A stretch of 64,000 nucleotides of DNA from CADCUY01 sp964242735 (lineage in GTDB: Bacteria; Actinomycetota; Actinomycetes; Actinomycetales; Quadrisphaeraceae): positions 124,001 through 188,000 of the forward strand of contig CAXTAK010000003.1 in assembly GCA_964242735.1 (NCBI GenBank), read 5' to 3'. The position numbers and the translations under genes were made by a program. Positions 48,473-58,385 of this stretch are shown piece after piece. Below the pieces are notes generated by a model that searched no databases, had not been told where the DNA came from, and saw only the letters and a program-made list of their open reading frames with translations. Positions within the stretch are counted from its first letter, which is position 1, and each line of letters begins with the position of its first letter.

Positions 48473-49819
48473 CTACGACGTCGAGGCCACCAGCGCGATG
48501 TCGGTGCGGTGGTGCGAGCCGGGCAGCTGCACCGCCGCGACCCCGGCGTAGGCGGTAGCGCGGGCCGCGGCGAGGTCTGCGCCCGTGCCGACGACCGACA
48601 GCACCCGGCCCCCCGCGGAGACGAGGCCACCCGCGCTGTCGACGTCGGTGGCATCGGCGGTGCCGGCGTGCAGGACGACGGCGCCGGTGGCGGCCACGGC
48701 GTCCAGCCCCGTGACGGGATCGCCCGTGCGCGGCGAGTCCGGGTACCCGTGCGCGGCGACCACCACCGCCACAGCCGCCTCGCTGCTCCACCGCGGGGTC
48801 GGCGCGTCGGCCAGGGCGCCGGTGGCGGTGGCCATCAGCAGCGCGCCGAGCGGGCTGCGCAGCCGTGCCAGGACCACCTGCGTCTCCGGGTCGCCGAGGC
48901 GGGTGTTGAACTCCACCACCGCGATCCCGCGCGAGGTCAGGGCCAGCCCGCAGTACAGGACCCCGGTGAAGGGGGTGCCCCGGCGCGCCATCTGCGCGAC
49001 CACCGGGCGCGCGACGCGCGCGAGCACCTCCTCCACGAGACCCGCCGGCGCCCACGGCAGCGGGGAGTACGCGCCCATGCCCCCGGTGTTGGGGCCGGCG
49101 TCGCCGTCCATGGCCCGCTTGGCGTCCGCGGCGGGGGCCAGCGCCACGACGTCGGTGCCGTCGCTGAGCACGAAGACCGACACCTCCGGCCCGTCGAGGA
49201 ACTGCTCGACGACCACCCGGGCGCCGGGGACGGCGAGGCATCGTGTCGCGTGCGCGAGGGCCTCGGCGCGGTCGGGGGTGACGACCACCCCCTTGCCGCC
49301 GGCGAGCCCGTCGTCCTTGACCACGTGCGGGGCACCGGGGGTGGCGAGGGCGTCGAGGGCGTCAGCGGCCTGCTCGGGGGTGGCGCACACGCGGGACATC
49401 GCCGTGGGCACCCCCGCGGCGGCCATCACCTCCTTGGCGAAGGCCTTCGACCCCTCCAGCAGCGCCGCCTCCGCGGAGGGCCCCAGGCACGCGACGCCGG
49501 CGGCGCGCACGTCGTCGGCCACCCCGGCGACCAGGGGGGCCTCTGGGCCGACGACCACGAGGTCGGCGCGCAGGGACACCGCGAGCGCGGCGACCGCCGC
49601 GCCGTCGCACACGTCGACGTCGACCACCCCCGCCGCGCCCGGCTCGGCGCGGGCGCCGGGGTTGCCCGGGGCGGCCCACACCGCGCCGACCCCGGGGTCG
49701 GCGGCCAGCGCCCGCACCAGGGCGTGCTCGCGCCCCCCCGACCCCAGGACCAGCACGCGCAGGCCCTGCTCAGCCGGTGCCACGGCGTCGTCCCCGACCG
49801 GGGCGTCGTCCGGCACCAC
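48473..49819 (-). CDS. purD: phosphoribosylamine-glycine ligase (GAR synthetase)
   Basis: 448 residues. LRVLVLGSGGREHALVRALA, the ATP-grasp segments VVKDDGLAGGKGVVVTPD and GGMGAYSPLPWAPA, and RLGDPETQVVLARLRSPLGA are all present. The ~18 residues before LRVLVLG are extra and the real start may be internal. Same strand as and 4 bases downstream of purA. Confidence 0.95.
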   Translation of the reverse strand: MVPDDAPVGDDAVAPAEQGLRVLVLGSGGREHALVRALAADPGVGAVWAAPGNPGARAEPGAAGVVDVDVCDGAAVAALAVSLRADLVVVGPEAPLVAGVADDVRAAGVACLGPSAEAALLEGSKAFAKEVMAAAGVPTAMSRVCATPEQAADALDALATPGAPHVVKDDGLAGGKGVVVTPDRAEALAHATRCLAVPGARVVVEQFLDGPEVSVFVLSDGTDVVALAPAADAKRAMDGDAGPNTGGMGAYSPLPWAPAGLVEEVLARVARPVVAQMARRGTPFTGVLYCGLALTSRGIAVVEFNTRLGDPETQVVLARLRSPLGALLMATATGALADAPTPRWSSEAAVAVVVAAHGYPDSPRTGDPVTGLDAVAATGAVVLHAGTADATDVDSAGGLVSAGGRVLSVVGTGADLAAARATAYAGVAAVQLPGSHHRTDIALVASTS

Positions 49820-49823
49820 GGCC

Positions 49824-51134
<1,311 letters not shown>

Positions 51135-51172
51135 TCAGGGGGCGACGACGCCCCAGCGGCGCCCGAGGAAGG

Positions 51173-52867
51173 TTAGCGGAGCCCCGACACCCCGGGAGCC
51201 GAGGACGGGTCCCGGCCGGGCGCCGCCAGCGTGAAGCGGACCGTGGCACCACCACCGGGGGTCTCCTCCACCCAGATGCGTCCGCCGTGGCGCTCGACGA
51301 TCCGCTGGCAGGTGGCCAGACCGATGCCGTGGCCGCGTCGGGGCCCCCGTCCGTCGCCTGGGGCGGTGGCGCCGTGCGCGGTCGTGGCGAACATCGCGAA
51401 CACCGCCCTGCGGTCCTCCTCGGCCACGCCCGGCCCGTCGTCGGCGACGGCGAGCTCCCAGCCCGCCTCGACCTCCGCGCCGGTGACCCTCACCCGGCAC
51501 TGCCGCACGGGGTCGCGGTGGGCGATGGCGTTGCCGATCAGGTTCTGCAGCAGCTGGCGCAGCTGCACGGGGTCACCGTGCACCACGGGCAGCGCGGCGA
51601 GCTCCACCTCGGCGCCGCTGGCCTCGACCGAGGTCGCCAGGTCCGCCAGCGCGAGCTCCGCGAGGACGCGGGTGTCGGTGGCCGCGGGGGCGCAGGTCGC
51701 CCCACCGGCCCGGGCGTAGGCCAGCAGCGAGGCGATGAGGGACTGCATGCGCACCACGCTGGACCGCGTGGTGGCCACCCAGCCCCGCGCGCGCTCGTCG
51801 AGCTGGTCCCCGGTCTCCTCCGCGAGGAGCTCCAAGTACCCCGCCACGACGCTCAGCGGGGCGGCGAGGTCGTGACCGGCGATCCCGGCGAAGTGCTCGA
51901 GGTCGGCGTTGGAGCGCTGCAGCTCCGCCCGCTGGAGGCGGTCGGCGGTGACGTCGGTCATCGCGACCACCGCTCCCACCAGCGCCCCGCCCGGGCCGTG
52001 CAGCGAGCGCCCCGAGCAGACCGCGACCACCGGCGCCCGACCGGGGACCACGATGGCGATCTCCGCGCCGTGCACGCCGCCCCGGGTCAGCGCCTGCTGC
52101 AGCGGCACGCGGTCGGTGGTGAGCGGGGTGACCCCGTCGGCCTCGAAGAGCCCGTGGACCCGCGCCTGCTCCGCCGGGTCGAGCCCGGGGTCGGGGAGGG
52201 CGCCGTGCCAGTCGTGGGCGGTGCGGTTGAACAGGGTGAGCCGGCCCTCGGTGTCGCAGGCGACGACTCCCACGCCGATGGAGTCGAGCACGGCGTCGGT
52301 GAGGTCCTGGCGGCTCACGGCCTCGGCCAGCAGCAGGTCGACCAGCGCGCGCTGCTCCTCGGCCGCGGCCGCGAGGCGCTGCAGCCGGCGCGCCTCGCGG
52401 TGGCGCTCGAACAGCGCCAGGACGATCTGCGCGAGGTCGGTCAGCCCCGCCAGCTGCTCCTCGGTCAGCTGGCGGGGCACGCCGTCGAAGGCGCAGAGGG
52501 TGCCGAGCGCGTGCCCGTCGGCGGTGACCAGCGGGGCGGAGGCGTAGGAGCGGACCGCGGCGCGCCGCCCGTCGACCCAGGGGCCGGCGGCGAAGCGGGG
52601 GTCGGTGCTGGCATCCGGGGTGTGCACCACCGCGCCGTCGAGGAAGTGCGCGGCGCACATCGAGTCGCGGCGCGCGGAGTCCGCGCCGGTGAACCCCGCG
52701 GTGACGAGCTGGCACTGGCGGTCGGCGTCGATGAGGTTGAGCGTGGCCGAGGACGACCCGGTCACCGCCCTCACCAGGCGCACGACCGCCTCCAGCTCGG
52801 GGTCGGCGGGCCCGTCCAGCAGGTCGTAGTCGCGCAGCGCGGCCAGCCGCCGGCCCTCCGTGCTCAC
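51173..52867 (-). CDS. GAF-PAS sensor histidine kinase
   Basis: 564 residues, soluble. GAF domain about 20-165 (TLNLIDADRQCQLVTAGFTG), PAS about 190-315 (GVGVVACDTEGRLTLFNRTA), HisKA with phosphoacceptor in FAGIAGHDLAAPLSVVAGYL, and HATPase with N box LLQNLIGNAIAHRD and G box RRGHGIGLATCQRIVE. Last gene of a six-gene operon; GTG 52867 overlaps the preceding stop by 4 bases. It has no membrane segment, so it likely reads a cytosolic signal and phosphorylates one of the operon's receivers. Confidence 0.92.
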   Translation of the reverse strand: MSTEGRRLAALRDYDLLDGPADPELEAVVRLVRAVTGSSSATLNLIDADRQCQLVTAGFTGADSARRDSMCAAHFLDGAVVHTPDASTDPRFAAGPWVDGRRAAVRSYASAPLVTADGHALGTLCAFDGVPRQLTEEQLAGLTDLAQIVLALFERHREARRLQRLAAAAEEQRALVDLLLAEAVSRQDLTDAVLDSIGVGVVACDTEGRLTLFNRTAHDWHGALPDPGLDPAEQARVHGLFEADGVTPLTTDRVPLQQALTRGGVHGAEIAIVVPGRAPVVAVCSGRSLHGPGGALVGAVVAMTDVTADRLQRAELQRSNADLEHFAGIAGHDLAAPLSVVAGYLELLAEETGDQLDERARGWVATTRSSVVRMQSLIASLLAYARAGGATCAPAATDTRVLAELALADLATSVEASGAEVELAALPVVHGDPVQLRQLLQNLIGNAIAHRDPVRQCRVRVTGAEVEAGWELAVADDGPGVAEEDRRAVFAMFATTAHGATAPGDGRGPRRGHGIGLATCQRIVERHGGRIWVEETPGGGATVRFTLAAPGRDPSSAPGVSGLR

Positions 52868-54957
52868 CGCGCGGACCCGGCCGCGAGCGCCGGCGCCGGC
52901 GCCGGCGCGACCGCCGGCGCGGTCAGCGGCAGCCTCATGGTCACCGTGGTGCCCGAGCCCTCCGCAGAGGCCACCTGCAGGTCACCGCCGTGGTGCTCGA
53001 CGATGCTGCGCACGATCATCAGGCCGAGCCCGGTGCCGGGGATGGCGCGCTCCGTGGCGTTGCTGGCCCGGAAGAAGCGGGAGAACAGGGAGTCCTGCTC
53101 GCCGCGGGGGATGCCGATGCCGGTGTCGCTGAGCTCCACCACCGCCCAGCCCTCCGCCGCCGACGCCCGCAGCTCCACCCGGCCGCCGTCCGGGGTGAAC
53201 TTCACCGCGTTGGAGAGCAGGTTCACCAGCGCCCGCTCCACCTGGACGGCGTCGGCGCGCACCAGCACGCCCCGGTCCCCGGGGTCGACGTCGAGGACCA
53301 GGTGCGCGCGATCCGCGGCCGGGCGCAGGCACGCCGCGACCTGGATCACGACATCGGCGAGCACCACGTCGGTCTGGGTGACGCGGAAGGTCCCGGACTC
53401 GATGCGCGAGAGGGTGAGGAGGTCCTCGATCAGACCCTTCAACCGGGCGGTGTTGCGGTCGACCACGGCGAGCATCACCTCCATCCCGGGCGGCACCTCA
53501 CCGGCGTCACCGTCACGGATCAGCTCCACGTACCCCGAGATGCTGGTCAGCGGCGTGCGCAGCTCGTGCGAGACGGTGGAGAGGAAGTCGGTCTTGGACC
53601 GGTCGAGGTCCTGCAGCTGCGCCACGAGCTGCTGCTGCTGGTGCAGCAGCCCGGCGAGGACGATCGCGCGTCCCAGGTCCGCGGCCACGGCGGTGGCCAC
53701 GGCCTGCTCAGGGCCGCTCCAGCAGCGCGGGCCGGAGTCCACGAGCAGGATCAGCATGCCCAGCGGTCGGTCACCGGCCCCGATCGGCGCGATCAGGGCG
53801 GCGCTCGCGCCGGTGCGCCGGGCGAACGCGTCGACGGAGGGGTCCCGGCCCGCGACGGTGGCCAGGTCCTCGGCCGTCCACAGCCGCCCGTGGGCGTACA
53901 TCTCGAGCAGCAGGCCCCTGGAGGTCTCGTCGGCCAGTGCCGTCGTCGCCTCCGGGGGGAGCGGCGCGAGGTGCTGCCGGTGCCACTGGTGCCCGACCTC
54001 GGCGAAGTCCTGGTCGTCCAGCAGGCGCACGTAGACCCGGTCCACGTCGAGCTCGAGGCCCAGGCGGGAGGTCGCCTCGGCGATCGGGTCGCCGTCGACG
54101 AGGTGGTCGCGGATCCCCCGCCCGATCTCGAGCGCCAGCAGCTGACCGCGGGCCGCGGCGGCGCGCTCGTCGCGCAGGCGGTCGTTCTCGTCGGCGAGGA
54201 CGTTGACCGAGCGCGCGAGCACGCGCACCTCCCCCGGCCCGCGGGAGGAGTCGGCCCGGGTGGCGTGGTCGCCGGCGGCCAGCTGACCGATCACGGTGAC
54301 CACGCCCTGCAGCGGTCCCTCCAGGGCCCGCCGGGTGCGCCGGTGCACGGCCCGCGCCACCCCCAGGGCCAGGACGAGGGCTCCCGCGGCGACCCCGAGC
54401 GAGCCGATCCTCACCGCGCGCTCCAGACCGCGGGCGGAGCGCTCCCGGCGGGTCACGAGCGCGTCGAGCTCGGCGCTGACGGCGCGGTAGGCGTCGAAGG
54501 CCCGCTTGTTCGACAGGGTCTGCTCCTCGGAGACGAACACCCGACCCGGTGGCATGGACGCGACCGGCTCGGCGTAGCTGGCGAACCACGCCCGCGCCCT
54601 GCTGACCTGGTCGAGCACCAGGTCCCGCTCGGAGGCGTCGACGGCGGCGGCCAGGGCGCGCCCGCTCTGGTCGTCGAAGGCGACCCGGCTGCTCTCGTAG
54701 GGCGCCAGGAACTCGCGGTCCTGGCTCAGCCGGTAGCCGCGCACACCGGTCTCGGCGTCGGCCATCGCCAGCAGCATCGCGGTGTTGGCCTCCCCCAGGG
54801 CGGCCAGTCGCAACTCGCTCGCCCGGGCCCGCCCGGCCACGAGCTGGCCGAGGGCCCCGGTGGCGCTGACGACCAGGAGCAGCACGACGAAGGAGGTGGA
54901 GGCGCGGGTGAGCAGGCGGGCGACCGACCACGCGGCCCGCTGCGACGACGCGGTCAC
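52864..54957 (-). CDS. CHASE3-HAMP-GAF sensor histidine kinase
   Basis: 697 residues from GTG 54957. Two membrane helices (about 18-42 and 205-225) flank a CHASE3-type external helical domain with ADAETGVRGYRLSQDREFLA. Then HAMP (GPLQGVVTVIGQLAAGDHAT), GAF (about 300-460), HisKA with STVSHELRTPLTSISGYVEL and HATPase with NLLSNAVKFTPDGG and TGLGLMIVRSIVEHHGG. The Ala/Pro tail is low-complexity. The stop overlaps the start of the next kinase. Confidence 0.93.
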   Translation of the reverse strand: MTASSQRAAWSVARLLTRASTSFVVLLLVVSATGALGQLVAGRARASELRLAALGEANTAMLLAMADAETGVRGYRLSQDREFLAPYESSRVAFDDQSGRALAAAVDASERDLVLDQVSRARAWFASYAEPVASMPPGRVFVSEEQTLSNKRAFDAYRAVSAELDALVTRRERSARGLERAVRIGSLGVAAGALVLALGVARAVHRRTRRALEGPLQGVVTVIGQLAAGDHATRADSSRGPGEVRVLARSVNVLADENDRLRDERAAAARGQLLALEIGRGIRDHLVDGDPIAEATSRLGLELDVDRVYVRLLDDQDFAEVGHQWHRQHLAPLPPEATTALADETSRGLLLEMYAHGRLWTAEDLATVAGRDPSVDAFARRTGASAALIAPIGAGDRPLGMLILLVDSGPRCWSGPEQAVATAVAADLGRAIVLAGLLHQQQQLVAQLQDLDRSKTDFLSTVSHELRTPLTSISGYVELIRDGDAGEVPPGMEVMLAVVDRNTARLKGLIEDLLTLSRIESGTFRVTQTDVVLADVVIQVAACLRPAADRAHLVLDVDPGDRGVLVRADAVQVERALVNLLSNAVKFTPDGGRVELRASAAEGWAVVELSDTGIGIPRGEQDSLFSRFFRASNATERAIPGTGLGLMIVRSIVEHHGGDLQVASAEGSGTTVTMRLPLTAPAVAPAPAPALAAGSAR

Positions 54958-56477
54958 CGCTGGCCGCCCTGCGCCGGCACGGGGGCAGCGAGGGCCGCCG
55001 CCTCGTCGGCGAAGCCCTCGCGGGTCATCACGCCCCACACCGGCTCGCTCCTGCGCCAAGCGGCCCAGAGGCCCTGCACCCGCCACCAGGCGGTGAGCTG
55101 GCGGTACCCCAGGTTCTCCACCACGCTCACGGCGACCGCGACGCCGAGGTCGCGCCAGCGCCCGTACCGGTGGAAGGAGAACTCCTCCACCGCCAGCGCG
55201 GCGAGGGAGACCAGCACCGCGTAGGCGTACGCCACCAGCAGGAAGGCGACCGCTGTCTCCTGCTCCACCAGCCCCGTCGCCCAGCCCACCGGGACGACGA
55301 TCGCCCCGACCAGCTCCAGGAGCGGGGCGACCAGCTCGAAGAGCACGTAGTAGGGCAGCGCGACCAGCCCGATGCGGCCGTAGCGGGGGTTGCCGATCAT
55401 GCGGCGGTGGCTCCAGAGCACCTCCCACAGGCCGCGGTGCCAGCGGCGGCGCTGACGGGCCAGGACGGCCCGGGTGGAGGGGACCTCGGTCCAGGCCACC
55501 GGCTCGGCGACGAAGACCACCCGGTACGGCCTGCGCGCGTCGCGCATCGCCTTGTGCACCCGCACCGTGAGGTCGAGGTCCTCGCCGATGCAGTCCGGGT
55601 CCAGGCCCCCGACCTGCACCACGACGTCCCGGCGGAACAGGCCGAACGCCCCGGAGATGAGCACCAGGGCCCCCAGGCGGGACCAGCCTGTGCGCCCGAG
55701 CATGAAGGCCCGCAGGTACTCCACCACCTGGATGCGCGCGAGCCAGCCCCCCGGCATGCGCACCTCGACGACGCGCCCGGCGACCACGCGGCAGCCGTTC
55801 GCGGCCCGGACGACGCCGCCGGCGGCCACCACCCGCAGGGGGTCGTCGATGAACGGCCTGGCGACGGTCAGCAGCGCCTCGGGGTCGAGGATGGAGTCGG
55901 CGTCGACGAAGCACACCAGCTCGTGGCGGGCGGCGTTGATCGCCGTGTTGAGGGAGTCCGAGCGGCCGGAGTTCTGCGTGCGCACGACGACCAGCGGGAT
56001 GCGGGCGTCGCGGGGCACGTGCACCGAGAGCAGCCGCCCGCGGACGGGCACCTCGTGGCGCAGGCGGCGAGGCACCTCCACCAGGTCGTGGGCGGTGGCC
56101 AGCACGCCGAACGTCGCGTCGGTGGACCCGTCGTCGACGACGACGACCTCGTGCACCGGGTAGCGCAGGGCGAGCAGGGCGCTGACGGAGGCGACGATGC
56201 CGGCCGCCTCGTTGTAGGCGGGCACGAGCACCGAGACCGGCGCGGTCAGGGGCGAGGCGCACGCCTCGTCGAACCCCGCGAAGGGCACCCGGCGGAGGTG
56301 GCGGGCGAACTCGAGAGCGGCCAGGACGATCAGCACGAGGTAGCTGGTGTTGATGAGCAGGAAGTACACGAGGACCGGCTCGGCGGTGACGTCGAGGTAC
56401 CACGCCAGGCCCTCGCGCACCCCCGGGGGCACCGGGACGAGCCCCGGGACGCCAGCGGCGGTGCCCACCGCGCTCAC
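54954..56477 (-). CDS. processive family-2 glycosyltransferase (exopolysaccharide synthase-like)
   Basis: 507 residues. N-terminal membrane helix(es) to about residue 55, then the GT-A domain: VPAYNEAAG, VVVDDGSTDATFGVL, CFVDADSILDPEALL, GEDLDLTVRVHKAMRD and the QxxRW motif in RQRRRWHRGLW. At least three membrane helices follow (LLELVGAIVVPVGWATGLVE, AFLLVAYAYAVLVSLAALAV). This is the layout of polymer-extruding synthases. It should make an extracellular polysaccharide under control of the two-component proteins in its operon. Confidence 0.9.
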   Translation of the reverse strand: MSAVGTAAGVPGLVPVPPGVREGLAWYLDVTAEPVLVYFLLINTSYLVLIVLAALEFARHLRRVPFAGFDEACASPLTAPVSVLVPAYNEAAGIVASVSALLALRYPVHEVVVVDDGSTDATFGVLATAHDLVEVPRRLRHEVPVRGRLLSVHVPRDARIPLVVVRTQNSGRSDSLNTAINAARHELVCFVDADSILDPEALLTVARPFIDDPLRVVAAGGVVRAANGCRVVAGRVVEVRMPGGWLARIQVVEYLRAFMLGRTGWSRLGALVLISGAFGLFRRDVVVQVGGLDPDCIGEDLDLTVRVHKAMRDARRPYRVVFVAEPVAWTEVPSTRAVLARQRRRWHRGLWEVLWSHRRMIGNPRYGRIGLVALPYYVLFELVAPLLELVGAIVVPVGWATGLVEQETAVAFLLVAYAYAVLVSLAALAVEEFSFHRYGRWRDLGVAVAVSVVENLGYRQLTAWWRVQGLWAAWRRSEPVWGVMTREGFADEAAALAAPVPAQGGQR

Positions 56478-57499
56478 CGCGGCCCACCACCGACGGGGAC
56501 GGCGACGGCCGCCTGGAGCACCCGCTGCCCGCTGGCGCCGAACCGGGCGAGCGCCAGGCCGGCCTCCTCGGCCACGCGCTCGTCCGCGTCGCCCACCAGC
56601 TCCCCGAGGGGCCCGACGGCGTCGGCCGCGCCCAGCTCGCCCATCGCCCGGGTCGCGGCGACGCGCACGAGCGGCGGCGCGTCAGCGGCCGCGCGCACCA
56701 GGGCGCCCAGCGCGCCGGGCGCGCCGAGCCGGCCCAGGGCCGTGGCGGCGACCGCACGCACCTCGGGCTCGGGGTCGTGCAGCAGCAGGTCGTGCAGCGG
56801 GTCGACCGCCGTCACCGCCCCGAGGCGGCCGAGCACGTCGGCGGCGGTGGTGCGCACCAGGGCGGACGGCGAGCGCAGCCCACCGGCGACGGCGGCGGAA
56901 CCCGGGAGCCCGATGCGCAGCAGCGCCTGGGCCACCACCGGCACGGGCACCCGCGGCGGCTCCTGCGCGAGCGCGGCCAGCAGCGGCGCGGCGCTCCTGG
57001 CGAGGCCGATGCGCCCCAGCGCCCGGGCGGCGACCAGGCGCACCTCGGCGTCCCGGTCGTCGAGCAGGTGCACGAGGCGGTGCACCGCCGAGCGCTCACC
57101 GGCGGCTCCCAGCAGCTCCGCGGCGCGCGCACGGCGCACCGACCCGCGGCCGTGCAGCTGGTGCTGGGCCCTGCTGATGACCCCGCGCTCGGTGAGCAGC
57201 TGCACCACCGCCGTCCGGGCCTCCCCGCGCACCTTGCCCAGCAGGGCCACCACCCCCGGCTCCACCGCCCGCCACGTGCGGGCGTCGACGAACGCGAGCC
57301 CACCGGCGGCGTCCGCCCGCTCGTCGGGCTCCCCGGCCGCGAGCTCGAGCATCAGCGGGCGCACCGGGGCGGCGAGCCGGCGCTGGCGCGCCTCCCGGCG
57401 GTGCCGCAGGCCCCGGCGGGCGGCGATGCACCCCGCGAGGACGACGACCAGGCCGGTCAGGGCCAGGACCGCGACCGTCAGCGCCCCCACCGCGGTCAT
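56474..57499 (-). CDS. membrane-anchored HEAT-repeat protein
   Basis: 341 residues. One N-terminal membrane helix (VGALTVAVLALTGLVVVLAG), then at least six HEAT/PBS-lyase-like repeats with units such as RLVHLLDDRDAEVRLVAARA and LGRLGAPGALGALVRAAADA. The scaffold probably links receiver proteins to the glycosyltransferase at the membrane. ATG/GTG 57499 overlaps the receiver stop by 4 bases. Confidence 0.85.
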   Translation of the reverse strand: MTAVGALTVAVLALTGLVVVLAGCIAARRGLRHRREARQRRLAAPVRPLMLELAAGEPDERADAAGGLAFVDARTWRAVEPGVVALLGKVRGEARTAVVQLLTERGVISRAQHQLHGRGSVRRARAAELLGAAGERSAVHRLVHLLDDRDAEVRLVAARALGRIGLARSAAPLLAALAQEPPRVPVPVVAQALLRIGLPGSAAVAGGLRSPSALVRTTAADVLGRLGAVTAVDPLHDLLLHDPEPEVRAVAATALGRLGAPGALGALVRAAADAPPLVRVAATRAMGELGAADAVGPLGELVGDADERVAEEAGLALARFGASGQRVLQAAVAVPVGGGPR

Positions 57500-57870
57500 G
57501 CGCGCACCCGGGCGAGCACCGCCTGCACGCGGCTGACCAGCTCACGGGGGCTGAACGGCTTGACGACGTAGTCGTCGGCGCCGGTGGCGAAGCCGGCCGT
57601 CACGTCCTGCTCCTGCGCCTTGGCGGTCAGCAGGATCACCGGCAGTCCCGCCGTCCGCTTGCCACGGCGCAGCTCGGCGCACACGTCGAAGCCGGACAGG
57701 CCGGGCATCATCACGTCCAGGATGGCCAGGTCGGGCGCGTGGGCGCGCGCGGCGTCCAGGGCGGCCAGGCCGTCGGCCACGGCGAGGACCGTGTAGCCGG
57801 CCTGCTCGAGCTTGAAGGTGACGAGCTCGCGGATGTCGCTGTCGTCGTCGGCGACCAGGACGGTGGTCAC
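57496..57870 (-). CDS. single-domain response regulator (CheY-like)
   Basis: 124 residues with only a receiver: acidic pocket DDDSD (8-12), phosphoacceptor D52 in LAILDVMMPGLSG, and K104 in YVVKPFSPREL. No output domain, so it must act by protein contact, perhaps with the HEAT protein. 4-base overlaps at both ends. Confidence 0.93.
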   Translation of the reverse strand: MTTVLVADDDSDIRELVTFKLEQAGYTVLAVADGLAALDAARAHAPDLAILDVMMPGLSGFDVCAELRRGKRTAGLPVILLTAKAQEQDVTAGFATGADDYVVKPFSPRELVSRVQAVLARVRA

Positions 57871-58259
57871 AGCGCCACCGGGACCAGGGCGCGCAGCACA
57901 CGACCCACGTCGCCCCGGGTGAAGGGCTTGGGGAGCAGCGCGTCGAAGGGCACCTCGTCGAGGTCGTCGTGGTCGAGCACGGTCGTCACCACCACCCGGC
58001 AGCGGCTGGTCGCCGCGTCCGCCAGCAGGAGGCGCACCACGTCGCGCCCGTCCATCGCGGGCAGGAGGATGTCGACGATGACCACGTCCGGTCGGTGCTC
58101 CAGCGCCATCGCCACCCCCTGCTCGCCGGTCGCGGCGGTGTGGACGAGCCAGCCCAGGCGTGTCACGTGCGAGGCGAGCAGCTCGCGGAGGTCGGCGTCG
58201 TCCTCGATGACCAGGGCGCTCGGCGGCGGGAGCGGGGCCCTGGTGGCGGTGGGGAGCAC
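57867..58259 (-). CDS. single-domain response regulator, first gene of the operon
   Basis: 130 residues. Receiver with ALVIEDDADLRELL (acidic pair 19-21), phosphoacceptor D63 in VVIVDILLPAMDGRD and K111 in LLPKPFTRGD. The first ~14 residues are Pro-rich and the start could be internal. The operon promoter should lie in 58260-58325, between it and the 15-bp repeat. Confidence 0.9.
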   Translation of the reverse strand: MLPTATRAPLPPPSALVIEDDADLRELLASHVTRLGWLVHTAATGEQGVAMALEHRPDVVIVDILLPAMDGRDVVRLLLADAATSRCRVVVTTVLDHDDLDEVPFDALLPKPFTRGDVGRVLRALVPVAL

Positions 58260-58325
58260 GACGGGGTCATCGGCACCCCCCGGGAGTTCCTGAACCGGTC
58301 GGGGTCAGTGCGCGGTCACCGGGCT

Positions 58326-58385
58326 GCAGGCGGTCGAGCTGCAGGCGGTCGAGCTACAGGCGGTCGAGCTACAGGCGGTCGAGCA
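58326..58385 (-). repeat. four tandem 15-bp repeats at a gene 3' end
   Basis: Units (G/A)CAGGCGGTCGAGCT lie at 58326, 58341, 58356 and 58371. Read on the minus strand each encodes Leu-Asp-Arg-Leu plus either TAG or CAG. The last copy (58371-58385) is the coding end of the oxidoreductase and the next TAG stops it; two further copies have CAG. Confidence 0.85.

Noticed and set aside
52864..56757. 1297-codon frame that would fuse the CHASE3 kinase to upstream sequence
   Set aside because: The part before 54957 is out of frame with the real glycosyltransferase and HEAT genes and is Arg/Gly-rich nonsense; the GTG at 54957 with a 4-base overlap is the natural start.
58326..58385. CRISPR-like repeats
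   Set aside because: Copies are 15 bp and directly abutting with no spacers, and no cas gene is in the window. No CRISPR array was seen anywhere.
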